A DNA stretch of 64,000 bases from AC-38 sp033856025 (GCA_033856025.1 JAWVFQ010000018.1:106164-170163), one strand, 5' to 3'; numbered from the stretch's first letter, positions 24,312-33,172 are shown. The notes: generated by a model not told the origin, from the sequence alone. Made by a program: numbers and translations.

Positions 24312-25581
24312 CCCGCACCAGCACGACGTAGAGCGTCAGCGCGGCCGCGGCCCAGCGCAGCCGCGCGTCGCGCGTCAGCGCCGCCAGCGGCAGCAGCCAG
24401 ACCACGTACCACGGCATGAGCCAGGTCAGCGCGACCAGCAGGGCCACCGTGGACCAGCCGGCGGCGTCGATCCAGTCGCGCCCGCGCCAGGTGTCGCGCA
24501 GCAGCCACGCGGACGCGGCGGCGAACCCCGTGACGGACACCACCCCGAAGGCGGCGGGCACGTCGTCGAACCCGGCCACGCGGGCCGCCAGCCCCGGGAC
24601 GCTGCGCGGCGAGGTGACCTCACGCTGATCGGACACCCCCGACAGGAGATGGGGCCCGAAGACGACCAGCGCGACGAGCAGCGTCAGGCCCCCGGCGATC
24701 GCGGCGCCCACCGCGAGGTCGCGCCGGCGCCGCGAGCCGGCGAGCGCGAACAGCAGCGGCAGGAGGCCCGTCACCTTGATCGCGGCGCCGGCGGCGAGCG
24801 CGGCGCCCGCCCCGCGCGGGCGCTCGCGCAGGAGCAGCCAGATTCCGGCCATGGACAGCGCGACCAGCAGCAGGTCCACGTGCGCGCCCGCGACGCCGTA
24901 GACGAGCAGCACGGGGTTCAGGCCGACGAACACGACCACCGGCGTGACGGGCCGCTCCAGCGCCCGGGCGCACGCCGCGGTCACCGCCACCAGTCCCAGG
25001 CCGGCCGCGGCGGCGGCCACCTTGGCCAACCACAGCGCCTGGGGCACGCCGGCGAGCCCCAGCGGCGCGAAGAGCAGCGTGGCCAGCGGCCCGTACGGCG
25101 TGCGCCAGTCCGGCCAGGTGGCGTAGGCGAAGACCGGATCGTGCGGGACCTCGGTCAGCGTGTGCGTGTACGGGTTCAGGCCGTGCTCCACGAGCAGCCG
25201 GCCCGAGGCGATGTAGTTGAACGCGTCGGACAGGCCGATGGGTGGCGCGAGCGCGAACACGACATGCAGCGCGGCGATCGCCGCGACCGCCCAGCCCAGT
25301 CGCATCGCGCCGGCCAGCGCCCACGCCGCCGCCCACAGCGCGCACAGCCCCAGCACCATGGCGTAGAAGCCGTCCCACGTTAAATGGGAGCCCAGCCCGT
25401 GCAGCGGCCCCGACAGCCACCCCGGGAATCCGCGGCTGGCCAGGGAGAAGACCAGCGGCTTGTTGGGCATGGCCGCCGCGTCGACGGCGAGCTTGGCGCC
25501 GAGCCCGACCATCCCGGCGAGCACCGCGGCGGCGAGGAGCTCACGTCGGCGCACGGCGCCGGAGGCTACAGCGGCGGCCAC
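24295..25581 (-). CDS. GT-C mannosyltransferase (polyprenyl-phosphomannose-dependent type)
   Basis: 428 residues with about ten membrane helices. The first extracytoplasmic loop has SDAFNYIASGRLLVEHGLNPY and TPYGPLATLL, the pattern of GT87/MptB-like enzymes that use polyprenyl-phosphate mannose outside the membrane. It would use the product of the synthase at 16887-17612 to build a mannan or lipoglycan. GTG at 25581 is the first start in frame; the first residues are not hydrophobic until about residue 14, so a start a few codons inside is possible. It is divergent from the phosphotriesterase gene (44 bp apart). Confidence 0.82.
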   Translation of the reverse strand: MAAAVASGAVRRRELLAAAVLAGMVGLGAKLAVDAAAMPNKPLVFSLASRGFPGWLSGPLHGLGSHLTWDGFYAMVLGLCALWAAAWALAGAMRLGWAVAAIAALHVVFALAPPIGLSDAFNYIASGRLLVEHGLNPYTHTLTEVPHDPVFAYATWPDWRTPYGPLATLLFAPLGLAGVPQALWLAKVAAAAAGLGLVAVTAACARALERPVTPVVVFVGLNPVLLVYGVAGAHVDLLLVALSMAGIWLLLRERPRGAGAALAAGAAIKVTGLLPLLFALAGSRRRRDLAVGAAIAGGLTLLVALVVFGPHLLSGVSDQREVTSPRSVPGLAARVAGFDDVPAAFGVVSVTGFAAASAWLLRDTWRGRDWIDAAGWSTVALLVALTWLMPWYVVWLLPLAALTRDARLRWAAAALTLYVVLVRVIPLS

Positions 25582-25589
25582 GGCGCGGT

Positions 25590-25595
25590 TAGCAT
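25590..25595 (+). promoter_or_regulatory. -10 element TAGCAT for the phosphotriesterase operon
   Basis: TAGCAT gives a leader of roughly 20 bases that carries GAGAGGAG (25612-25619) before the GTG at 25625, a normal leadered start. Confidence 0.45.
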
Positions 25596-25624
25596 CGGCG
25601 GCTCACCCGCGGAGAGGAGCCTTA

Positions 25625-26572
25625 GTGCCGACGATCGAGACGGTGGGGGGACCAGTCGAGGACTCGCAGCTCGGCCTGACGCTCGCCCACGAGCACCTGT
25701 CGACCACCTCGGAGAACGTGCGCACCCAGTGGCCGCACCTCTACGACGACGCGCGCGAGTACGACCGGGCCGTCGAGCAGGTCCGCGCGGCCATGGACCG
25801 CGGGGTCCAGACGATCGTCGACCCGTCGTGCATGGATCTCAACCGCAACGTCCACCTGGCCCAGCGCGTGGTGGAGGAGACCGGCATCCAGCTCGTCATG
25901 TGCACGGGGGTCTACGGCGCCAAGTACACGTTCCTGCCGCCCTACTTCGAGAACCGCGAGCCGACCGCGCTGGTCGACGCCTTCGTCCACGACATCGAGG
26001 AGGGCATCCAGGGCACCGGCGTGAAGGCGGCCTTCCTGAAGTGCGCGGTGGACGAGCCGGGGATCACCGAGCACGTGGAGCGCATCCTGCGCGCGATCGC
26101 CCAGACCAGCCTGCGCACGGGCCGCCCGATCATGGCCCATTCCCATCCGGCCACCCGGCGGGGACTGGAGATCATGGACGTCTTCGACGACGAGGGCGTC
26201 GACCCGCGCAAGGTGCAGATCGCCCACACCGGCGACACCGACGACCTGGACTACATCGAGGAGCTGCTGGGCCGCGGCTGCTGGATCGGGATGGACCGCT
26301 ACGGGCTGGACATCATCCTGCCCACCGAGAAGCGCAACGCGACCGTGGTCGAGCTGGCCAAGCGCGGCCACGCCGACCGGATGATGCTGTCGCAGGACTC
26401 GTGCGCGACCATCGACTGGTTCCCCGAGGAGCTCGTGAAGCAGATGGCCCCCGAGTGGGACTTCACGTTCCTGTGGCGCGGCGTGCTGCCCGAGCTGTCG
26501 GACGCCGGCGTGACCGACGACCAGATCGACACGATGATGCGTGACAATCCGCGCGCATGGCTGACCGCCTGA
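25625..26572 (+). CDS. Phosphotriesterase-family metal-dependent hydrolase
   Basis: 315-residue TIM-barrel amidohydrolase. The metal ligands are visible: HEHL near residue 20, the carboxylated lysine position in FLKCAVD, HSHP, AHTGDT and the Asp of LSQDS. Family members are phosphotriesterases or, more often, lactonases; the substrate is not visible. GAGAGGAG precedes the GTG. Its last 16 bases overlap the start of the PAQR/hemolysin III gene, which in turn is followed after one base by an aldose epimerase: one operon. Confidence 0.9.
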   Translation: MPTIETVGGPVEDSQLGLTLAHEHLSTTSENVRTQWPHLYDDAREYDRAVEQVRAAMDRGVQTIVDPSCMDLNRNVHLAQRVVEETGIQLVMCTGVYGAKYTFLPPYFENREPTALVDAFVHDIEEGIQGTGVKAAFLKCAVDEPGITEHVERILRAIAQTSLRTGRPIMAHSHPATRRGLEIMDVFDDEGVDPRKVQIAHTGDTDDLDYIEELLGRGCWIGMDRYGLDIILPTEKRNATVVELAKRGHADRMMLSQDSCATIDWFPEELVKQMAPEWDFTFLWRGVLPELSDAGVTDDQIDTMMRDNPRAWLTA

Positions 26573-27219
26573 TCGACTCTCCCGCCAAGCCGCGGCTGCG
26601 CGGCGTGTCGCACGAGTGGGCGTTCTTCCTGTCGCTCCCGCTCGGGCTGTGGCTGGTCGTCTCGGCCCCCAACGGCCGCGCCGCCCTGGCGGCCGGCGTC
26701 TACGCGCTCAGCGTGGCCCTGCTGTTCGGCTCCAGCGCGCTCTACCACCGGATCACCTGGGCCTCGGCGGCGGCGCGGCGCTGGATGCGCCGGCTCGACC
26801 ACTCGGCGATCTTCCTGCTCATCGCGGGGACGTTCACGCCGTTCGCGGTCCTGACGCTCGACGGCACGCTGGCGACCGTGATCCTCGTCGCCGTGTGGGC
26901 GGGCGCGGCCGCCGGGATCGTCATGACGCTGGTGTGGATCGACGCGCCCAAGTGGCTGATCGCGATCGTCTACGTGGCGCTGGGGTGGGTCGCGGTGGCG
27001 GCGATGCCGTCCATGCTGGACCGCCTGGGCGTGACCGCGGTCGCGCTGGTGGCGGCGGGCGGCGCGCTGTACACGGCGGGCGCGGTGATCTACGCGCGCC
27101 GGCGCCCCGACCCGGCGCCGACCGTCTTCGGCTACCACGAGATCTTCCACGTGCTGGTGATCGCCGCGGCGGCGCTCCAGTACGCGGTGGTGGCGTTCTA
27201 CGTCGTCCCGCGCGCCTGA
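26557..27219 (+). CDS. Hemolysin III / PAQR-family membrane protein
   Basis: 220 residues, seven membrane spans. Family motifs: GVSHEWAFF at the N-terminus, LYHRITW, RLDHSAIFLLIAGTFTPF and the C-terminal GYHEIFHVLVI. The conserved Ser-His-Asp-His-His set resembles the zinc site of adiponectin receptors, which are ceramidases; bacterial function is unsettled. The start lies inside the 3' end of the phosphotriesterase gene. Confidence 0.9.
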   Translation: MADRLIDSPAKPRLRGVSHEWAFFLSLPLGLWLVVSAPNGRAALAAGVYALSVALLFGSSALYHRITWASAAARRWMRRLDHSAIFLLIAGTFTPFAVLTLDGTLATVILVAVWAGAAAGIVMTLVWIDAPKWLIAIVYVALGWVAVAAMPSMLDRLGVTAVALVAAGGALYTAGAVIYARRRPDPAPTVFGYHEIFHVLVIAAAALQYAVVAFYVVPRA

Positions 27220-27220
27220 C

Positions 27221-28174
27221 GTGGCGCCCTACGGCGTCACCCAGGAGACGGTCGACGACTTCCCCGTGAGCGTCCTGTCCGCGCAGGAGGCGCACCTGCG
27301 CGTGGCCTTCGCGCCGTCGGCCGGGATGGTCGGGTGCTCGCTGCGCCACCGCGACGAGGAGGTCCTGGGCCAGCGCGGCGGGCTGCGCAAGTACGCCGAG
27401 CAGGGGTCGAGCATGGGTATCCCGCTCCTCTATCCCTGGGCCAACCGGCTGGACGGGTTCTCCTACACGGTGGCGGGGCGCACGGTGGAGCTGGACCCCG
27501 AGCGCGCGCCGCTGCACCTGGAGGAGCACGGGCTGCCGATCCACGGGCTCAACGCGGGCGTGGAGTGGCAGGTGGCCGAGACGGGGGCGGACGATTCCGA
27601 GGGGGCGCGGCTGCTCGCGCGGCTGGACTGGACGGCGCACGAGCGCCTGATGGCGGGGTTCCCGTTCGCACACGAGGTGACGGTCGAGGCCGTGCTGTTC
27701 GGCGCGACGCTGACGCTGGAGACGGTCGTCACCGCCACGGGCGACGACCCCGTGCCGGTGTCCTTCGGCTGGCATCCCTATCTCGCCCCGCCCGGCGTGG
27801 GCCGCGACGACTACGACGTCACGCTGCCGGTCCGCCGCCGGGCCCTGGTGGACGACCGGATGATCCCCACGGGCGAGTCCGTCCCGGTGGACGAGCCGTC
27901 CGGGCGTCTGGGCGAGCGCACGTACGACAACCTGTTCACCGAGCTCACGCACCCGCCCGAGTTCGTGGTCCGCGGCGGTGGGCGCCGCATCGAGGTGCGC
28001 TTCGAGGCCGGCTACCCCTACGGCGTCGTCTTCGCCCCGCCCGGCGAGGACTACATCTGCTACGAGCCGATGACCGCGCCCACCAACGCGCTGGCCAGCG
28101 GCGACGGGCTGCGCATCGTGGAGCCCGGCGGGACGTACCTCGCCCGCTACGCGATCACGGTGACGGACGGCTAG
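27221..28174 (+). CDS. Aldose 1-epimerase family protein
   Basis: 317 residues, galactose mutarotase fold. Recognisable catalytic positions are PWANRLDG (substrate Arg), HGL, FGWHPYL (His) and YICYEPMTAPTNAL (Glu). It interconverts sugar anomers in the cytoplasm. GTG start one base after the hemolysin III stop. The stop TAG shares CTAG with the convergent gene. Confidence 0.88.
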   Translation: MAPYGVTQETVDDFPVSVLSAQEAHLRVAFAPSAGMVGCSLRHRDEEVLGQRGGLRKYAEQGSSMGIPLLYPWANRLDGFSYTVAGRTVELDPERAPLHLEEHGLPIHGLNAGVEWQVAETGADDSEGARLLARLDWTAHERLMAGFPFAHEVTVEAVLFGATLTLETVVTATGDDPVPVSFGWHPYLAPPGVGRDDYDVTLPVRRRALVDDRMIPTGESVPVDEPSGRLGERTYDNLFTELTHPPEFVVRGGGRRIEVRFEAGYPYGVVFAPPGEDYICYEPMTAPTNALASGDGLRIVEPGGTYLARYAITVTDG

Positions 28175-28896
28175 CCGACCTCGACCCGCGAGACGTCCAG
28201 CGAGACCAGCGTGGGGAACGGCGCCGGCCGGTTGTCGGGGCGCCGCGGGTACACACGGCGGCGGGCCGGGAAGGCGAGGCCGTCCCACTCCCGGGTGTCG
28301 TCGCACATGTGCGCGGCGCGGGCCAGGCGGCCGAAGGGCTCGGCCGTGTAGTCGTTGCGCCGCAGCCGGCCGGTGGCGTCGAAGTAGAAGGTCTGCGTCT
28401 CGCAGTGGACGTGCAGGCCCGGCGGGAACGTGACCTCCAGCCGGCGCCACGTCTCGCCGTCGCGGCTCCAGGGCTCCACCTCGCGCGCCGCCACGTCGGG
28501 CCGGGCGAGCACCCACGGGGTGTTGAGGTAGCCCCACATCGCGTAGCCGGCGAAGTAGGTGAAGTCGAGGTGATCCCACCACAGCAGCCGCCGGCCGCCG
28601 GGAAACCGCGAGCGCGGGTCGCTGCGCGACTTCAGCACCGTCCCGTCGGCCGCGGACTCGATGCGCACCTCGTCCGCCGTGAACACCGCGCGCTGGCCGG
28701 GGCGGGGACAGGACGAGATGACGGTGCGCTGCTCGCCGGTCGAGCAGCGCATCTCCAGCGGCGGCGGCACCGTGCCGAAGCGCTTGGAGCGAAACGCCGC
28801 CCCACCGGTTCGCACCTCCACCGCGATCTCCCGCGCCGCGTCGTACGGCGCCCGCCCCCCGTGCGCCGCGATGGCGCGCTCCACCAGGTCGCTCAT
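28171..28896 (-). CDS. Conserved protein of unknown function
   Basis: 241 residues, no signal peptide. The chain reads like a beta-rich lipid-binding or outer-lipoprotein-like fold: it opens with LVERAIAAHGG, then short strands such as IAVEVRTGG, and a central FTYFAGYAMWGYLNTPW segment rich in aromatics. Near the end YFDATGRLRRNDY resembles the strand-turn of LolA-like proteins. I cannot assign a function. GATACT lies eight bases before the ATG (28905-28910). The stop shares CTAG with the aldose epimerase. Confidence 0.7.
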   Translation of the reverse strand: MSDLVERAIAAHGGRAPYDAAREIAVEVRTGGAAFRSKRFGTVPPPLEMRCSTGEQRTVISSCPRPGQRAVFTADEVRIESAADGTVLKSRSDPRSRFPGGRRLLWWDHLDFTYFAGYAMWGYLNTPWVLARPDVAAREVEPWSRDGETWRRLEVTFPPGLHVHCETQTFYFDATGRLRRNDYTAEPFGRLARAAHMCDDTREWDGLAFPARRRVYPRRPDNRPAPFPTLVSLDVSRVEVG

Positions 28897-28904
28897 CGCG
28901 CGGG

Positions 28905-28910
28905 AGTATC
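28905..28910 (-). promoter_or_regulatory. Candidate -10 element GATACT
   Basis: GATACT on the minus strand ends eight bases before the ATG at 28896; one base from the TANNNT pattern seen elsewhere. Confidence 0.35.
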
Positions 28911-28918
28911 GCCGCGCG

Positions 28919-29431
28919 TCAGGACTGGTACACGCGCGCCCCGGGTCCCTGGGGGGCGGCGTCGCAGACGTCATGGAAGCGGCGGATGCACGCGTCGGCG
29001 CGCCCGCCGCGGACCTGGATCGCCCAGCCGATCAGGCTCGGGTGGCGCAGGGTCGCGCGGGAGACCACGTAGACCACGGTGTCCGGAGCCGGCTGGCTCA
29101 CGCGCGCTCGTCCCGCGGTGCGGCCGTGCTGGAAGTCCTGGACCGAGCCGTCGCCGCACACCACGAACTCATCGCCCACCGCCGGGCGCTTGTGAGTGAA
29201 GCTGGCGCAGGGCGCCGCGGCCACCCCGAACGGCTTGTAGGCGTGGACCGTCACGGTCACATAGAGGGGTGTGGTCCTCACCGATGCGGAGGAGATGTCG
29301 GGGAAGCCGGTCCGGCTGTCGCCCTTCCGGTCGGTGATCGACTTCGTGACGACCGCGTGGGCGCTCCCGCTCAACGCCGCCAGTCCGACGAGCAGAGCGA
29401 TGGGAAGCGCGAGCCGATTCCGTTGGCTCAT
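28919..29431 (-). CDS. Small secreted protein of unknown function
   Basis: 170 residues with a good signal peptide (RNRLALPIALLVGLAALSG, then SAHA). The mature part starts VVTKSITDRKGDS, a pattern seen in other actinobacterial exported proteins, and has four Cys residues that could form disulfides. No enzyme motif. GGAGA is placed eight bases before the ATG at 29431; an upstream in-frame ATG (29449) would break the signal peptide. The gene has the clearest two-box promoter in the window (29463-29492). Confidence 0.75.
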   Translation of the reverse strand: MSQRNRLALPIALLVGLAALSGSAHAVVTKSITDRKGDSRTGFPDISSASVRTTPLYVTVTVHAYKPFGVAAAPCASFTHKRPAVGDEFVVCGDGSVQDFQHGRTAGRARVSQPAPDTVVYVVSRATLRHPSLIGWAIQVRGGRADACIRRFHDVCDAAPQGPGARVYQS

Positions 29432-29462
29432 GGCAATTCTCCAATCCATGGTGTGTCAGCGC

Positions 29463-29492
29463 ATTACACCTGACGCACAGCCCCGGAGTCAA
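29463..29492 (-). promoter_or_regulatory. Housekeeping-type promoter TTGACT-N18-TGTAAT
   Basis: On the minus strand -35 TTGACT (29487-29492) and -10 TGTAAT (29463-29468) are 18 bases apart, giving a leader of about 25 bases for the secreted protein gene at 28919-29431. Confidence 0.65.
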
Positions 29493-29503
29493 CGCCGGCG
29501 GGT

Positions 29504-30247
29504 TCAGCCGCGGACGGCGCCGGCGGCGCGGTCGGCCATCTGGCGGACCGCGGCCCGCGCGTCCTTCGTGATGGGGTCGCCGTGCCCCACTCCGACGACG
29601 TCGACCGCCGCGAGGTCGGCCAGGCGGCGCAGCGAGTCCCGGTGCTGGCGGTGGTTGAGCGTGAGCGCGGGCCAGCCGGAGTCCAGGCGCGGGTAGGTGG
29701 TGATGGCGTCGCCCGCGCACAGGAAGCGGCGGGCCTCCCAGTGGAAGGCGAGGTGGCCGGGGGAATGGCCGGGCGAGTACAGGACCTGGAGGGGGCCGAC
29801 CCGGTCTCCGTCCTCCAGCGTCTTCTCGACCGGGCAGGGCGCGTGGCGCCCCACCCCGAGCGCACCCGCCAGCTGGTAGGGGTAGACGCGGAAGTAGTTG
29901 CGGATCGGCCGCATGGGGATCGGCGTGATCGGCTGGGCGATGCGCTCGCCGGCGATGATGTCGGTCTCCCAGGCGTGCGAGTAGACCGTGGCGCCGCTCT
30001 GGGCCTTCAGGTGGGCCAGGCCACCGAGATGGGCGGGATGGGCGTGGCTCAGCACGATGTGCTGGATGTCCGTGATCGCCTTGCCCATCTGCTCCAGCGC
30101 CTCGTGGAAGGGGCGCGCCTTCGGGTCGCGCAGCGTGTCGATCGCCGTCAGCGACCCGTCGTCGTCCTCCAGCAGGAACGCGCGAACGTGGCCCACGACG
30201 CGTTGCCCGAGGCAGTACACCCCGTCGGCCACCCGGCTCACGCTCAC
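29504..30247 (-). CDS. Metallo-beta-lactamase-fold hydrolase with an altered metal motif
   Basis: 247 residues. The MBL fold shows LSHAHPAHLGGL at residues 67-77, where the usual HxHxDH has Ala (residue 72) in place of the metal-2 Asp. Other ligands remain: SPGHSPGH, CAGDAI and VGHGDP. Activity with one metal, or none, is possible. The GTG start overlaps the patatin stop (GTGA), and a TAGGCT lies six bases upstream, so it may be both coupled and independently transcribed. It is the third gene of the peroxidase-patatin cluster. Confidence 0.85.
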   Translation of the reverse strand: MSVSRVADGVYCLGQRVVGHVRAFLLEDDDGSLTAIDTLRDPKARPFHEALEQMGKAITDIQHIVLSHAHPAHLGGLAHLKAQSGATVYSHAWETDIIAGERIAQPITPIPMRPIRNYFRVYPYQLAGALGVGRHAPCPVEKTLEDGDRVGPLQVLYSPGHSPGHLAFHWEARRFLCAGDAITTYPRLDSGWPALTLNHRQHRDSLRRLADLAAVDVVGVGHGDPITKDARAAVRQMADRAAGAVRG

Positions 30248-31320
30248 GAGGCGAGCCTATCCGCTGGTTGCGGGTCGGGGGCGGTGAGCACCCGGGCGAT
30301 CTCCTCGAGCTCGGCGCGCTGGTCGACGATCATGCGCTCGGCCAGGCCCAGGAGGGCGTTCATGTTCCTCGGAGTGGCGTCGTCCATGGCCAGGCTGCAC
30401 CCGTGCAGCTCGGCCTGGAAGCGCCAGAAGCGGCTGCGGGGCTCCCGGCACGCGCTGATGCTGCGCATCAGCTCCTCGGCGATCTCGCTGGTGCCGTCGA
30501 AGACCGTGCCCAGCATGCCCATGCCCAGCCGCAGCCAGCTGCGGCTCCACAGCTCCTCGTAGGTGGGGACCTCCTCGGGGGGCCGGCCGGTGCCCAGCGA
30601 GACCGACATCACGTCGACCTCGCGCGGCGACTCGGTCTCGTGGCGCAGCGCCTCGTAGTACGCCACGGACACCGGGTTGTTCGCCACCACCCCGCCGTCG
30701 ATCAGGGCCACCTCGCGACCGTCGGGAAGCGTCATCTGAAGGGGCGGGAAGTAGGTGGGGGCGGCCGTGGTGCCGCGGGCCACGTCGCGCATGAGGAGGT
30801 CGCGGGTGGGCTGCGCCCGGGCGTCGTAGCTGGTGAACAGCAGCGCGCGGCCGGCCCGCCAGTCGTAGGTGGGGACGACGACGTCGACCAGGGCCTCCGA
30901 GAGGCGGGTGTCACCGAGCGTGCGCTCCAGCACCCCCTCGATGTCGGCCGCCAGATAGCGGGCGTTGCCGAACCTGCCCGGCCACACCAGCGCCCCGGCC
31001 CGCTGGTAGACGTGCTGCTTGGACGCCTGCCAGGCCACCCGCCGCACGAGCTTGCGCGGAGTCAGGTCGGGGAACATCGTCTCGCCGTCCTGCAGGTAGA
31101 CCGCGAGGATGTCCTGCGCCGACATCGCCGGGCGCCCGGCGGCGTCGGGCTTGGCCGCGGCCAGCGCGATCAGGCCTCCCGTGGAGGTCCCGGCCACGAT
31201 GTCGAACAGCTCCGCGATCGGGCGCTCGGCGATCCGCTCCAGCTCCACCAGCACGCGCGCGGGGATTATCCCGCGGATCCCGCCGCCGTCGATCGAGAGG
31301 ACGCGAACGACGTCGCGCAT
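30244..31320 (-). CDS. Patatin-like phospholipase
   Basis: 358 residues. The catalytic machinery is complete: oxyanion loop DGGGIRG (residues 11-17), nucleophile Ser46 in GTSTGG, and Asp208 in LIDGGV. Family members (CapV, plant patatins, iPLA2) release fatty acids from membrane lipids; no signal peptide is present. The ATG shares a base with the stop of the upstream haem peroxidase (TGATG) and its own stop overlaps the MBL gene. Context suggests it supplies free fatty acid to the peroxidase. Confidence 0.92.
   Translation of the reverse strand: MRDVVRVLSIDGGGIRGIIPARVLVELERIAERPIAELFDIVAGTSTGGLIALAAAKPDAAGRPAMSAQDILAVYLQDGETMFPDLTPRKLVRRVAWQASKQHVYQRAGALVWPGRFGNARYLAADIEGVLERTLGDTRLSEALVDVVVPTYDWRAGRALLFTSYDARAQPTRDLLMRDVARGTTAAPTYFPPLQMTLPDGREVALIDGGVVANNPVSVAYYEALRHETESPREVDVMSVSLGTGRPPEEVPTYEELWSRSWLRLGMGMLGTVFDGTSEIAEELMRSISACREPRSRFWRFQAELHGCSLAMDDATPRNMNALLGLAERMIVDQRAELEEIARVLTAPDPQPADRLAS
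30254..30259 (-). promoter_or_regulatory. -10 element TAGGCT for the MBL-fold gene
   Basis: TAGGCT inside the 3' end of the patatin gene ends six bases before the GTG at 30247. Confidence 0.45.
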
Positions 31321-33095
31321 CAGGCGCCGATCCTCCGCCACGGCGCGAACGCGTTCTCCACGCCGCGCAGGGCGGGCTCGAGCTGGGGGAAGTGCCGCAG
31401 CAGGACGCTCACCATGGTGTTGCGGTCGATCCACTCCAGGCCGGCCTCGGTGTAGACCTCGGGCGTGTAGTCGGTGGTGAAGAAGCGGTCGCTGTTCAGC
31501 CGTCGCGACGCCATCAGCGCGAACACCCGGAAGGCGGTGTCGCTGAAGCCGAACCCCTTGGGCGGCGGCTCGGCGTACAGGCCGACCATCAGGTCCACGC
31601 GGTCCACGTCGTCCTCGTACACGTCGCGCAGCTCGCGCTGCCAGGCCGGGTTCGGCGTGATGTCCTCGAACGAGCGCGGGGGGTTCATGTGGAACAGGCG
31701 CCGGAACTCCGCATAGCGGGGGACCCCGCGCTCGCGGATGCGCAGGATGTCGGTCGCGGCGAGATCGAGGATCGTCCCGTCGGGGCGCTCCAGGTGCTGC
31801 ATGAACCGCGGGTAGTTGTGCAGCTGGATGGCGCCGGGATGGGCGACGCCGAACGAGTACAGGGCGTTGGGCACCGTGATCGCCTCGAGGCGGTCGCGGA
31901 CGTGCAGCGCGGTCAGCTCGCGGAACGTGCGCTCCTCCATGACGGCGTCGTCGTCCAGCGAGCGGAAGGTGTACTCATCGGGGATCAGCGGGTGCATGCG
32001 ATAGACCGCCGTGAACTCCTCGGTGAGCGCGTAGGGCACGCCGAAGTGGTCCTTGCGCCCGCCCACGATCCCGCTCACGACCTCGTTGGAGCTGATCCGC
32101 CCGTAGCGCTTCTTGACCCGCTCTCCGGCCAGCCCCCACCAGTTCGCCCGCATCGCGGCCTGCGTCGTGGGGTGGGCGATGATCGCCGGGGTCCACTCGA
32201 CGGTGTGGATCTTGGCCTGCAACGCGGCGTTGATCAGCCGGGCGCGGTCGTAGATCTGGTCGTCGGTCCAGGTCCGGTACTCGGCCCGCAGGCGGTCGCA
32301 GATCGCGTTGTGCTCGAGCATGAACACCGTGTGCAGCACGCCGAGGCCGAGCCACAGGTTGCCCGCCACGCCGGCCAGGTCGAGGTGGGCCTCCATGTCG
32401 CGCGGGGGCAGGCCGCCGGGGTCCATGCGCAGCTTGCCGTCCTCGCCCGCGCGCAGCGCGCCGGCGAAGCGGTCGTTGTTGCCGTAGACCTGCGAGCCGT
32501 CCCACCAGTGGCTGTCCTCGGTGACGAAGGTGGGCGGGGAGCCGTCGTCGGTCCACGACGGGTCGCGCACGGCGCGCGGGATGCGCATCGGGTCCTCCGG
32601 CCACGGATCGCCGTCGCGCAGCGGCAGCTTCCAGGCCGTGTCCCAGTCGCCCTTCCCGTGGCTGAACCAGTCGTGCACCTCGAACTGGATCCAGGCCGCC
32701 GCCAGCACGTTCAGCGTGGTCGCGGGGTGGAACTCGTCGCGCGTGAGCAGCTCCCGGCTCACGTCGCGCGGGTTGGGCTGGAGCAGGCCGGGCTCCTCCT
32801 CGGGATGGGCGTGGCGCAGCGGGACGTTGCGACCGAAGCGACAGCCCACGCTGCCCATGGCGGGCGACTCGAGGTCGTTGTAGGTCCCGTCCACCGTGCG
32901 GGTGCTGTGGTCGCCGCCGGCCGGTCCGACGCGCGACTGCGCGGGGACCGTGCTGCCGGTGTCGTGGAGGTTCTCGTGGCGCAGGCGCTCGCGCACGCCG
33001 GCCAGCGTGAGCAGGCCGAGCGGGCGCGGGAGCCGATCCCAACCGACCGTCCGATCGACCACGCCCGCGGCTCGGATCAGCGCCCGGGGAAGCAT
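31320..33095 (-). CDS. Animal/plant-type haem peroxidase, fatty-acid alpha-dioxygenase-like
   Basis: 591 residues of the peroxidase-cyclooxygenase superfamily. The distal haem region is FEVHDWFSH (His141). The segment VYRMHPLIPD holds Tyr365 and proximal His368 with the three-residue spacing that marks the tyrosyl-radical Tyr of cyclooxygenases and plant alpha-dioxygenases; the distal-to-Tyr distance (224) is also close to that of plant alpha-DOX as I remember it. So a fatty-acid oxygenase is more likely than a plain peroxidase. No signal peptide; the N-terminus is basic and amphipathic. TAGCCT ends seven bases before the ATG. First gene of the cluster with patatin and MBL. Confidence 0.9.
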   Translation of the reverse strand: MLPRALIRAAGVVDRTVGWDRLPRPLGLLTLAGVRERLRHENLHDTGSTVPAQSRVGPAGGDHSTRTVDGTYNDLESPAMGSVGCRFGRNVPLRHAHPEEEPGLLQPNPRDVSRELLTRDEFHPATTLNVLAAAWIQFEVHDWFSHGKGDWDTAWKLPLRDGDPWPEDPMRIPRAVRDPSWTDDGSPPTFVTEDSHWWDGSQVYGNNDRFAGALRAGEDGKLRMDPGGLPPRDMEAHLDLAGVAGNLWLGLGVLHTVFMLEHNAICDRLRAEYRTWTDDQIYDRARLINAALQAKIHTVEWTPAIIAHPTTQAAMRANWWGLAGERVKKRYGRISSNEVVSGIVGGRKDHFGVPYALTEEFTAVYRMHPLIPDEYTFRSLDDDAVMEERTFRELTALHVRDRLEAITVPNALYSFGVAHPGAIQLHNYPRFMQHLERPDGTILDLAATDILRIRERGVPRYAEFRRLFHMNPPRSFEDITPNPAWQRELRDVYEDDVDRVDLMVGLYAEPPPKGFGFSDTAFRVFALMASRRLNSDRFFTTDYTPEVYTEAGLEWIDRNTMVSVLLRHFPQLEPALRGVENAFAPWRRIGA

Positions 33096-33102
33096 CCGGC
33101 CC

Positions 33103-33108
33103 AGGCTA
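33103..33108 (-). promoter_or_regulatory. -10 element TAGCCT for the peroxidase-patatin-MBL cluster
   Basis: TAGCCT ends seven bases before the ATG at 33095; leaderless geometry. Confidence 0.5.
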
Positions 33109-33172
33109 TCCGGTGGCCCCGGGCCGCTGGACTATTTTGCCGCGCCGCCGCGGGGGCATCCGGGTCCCTCGG

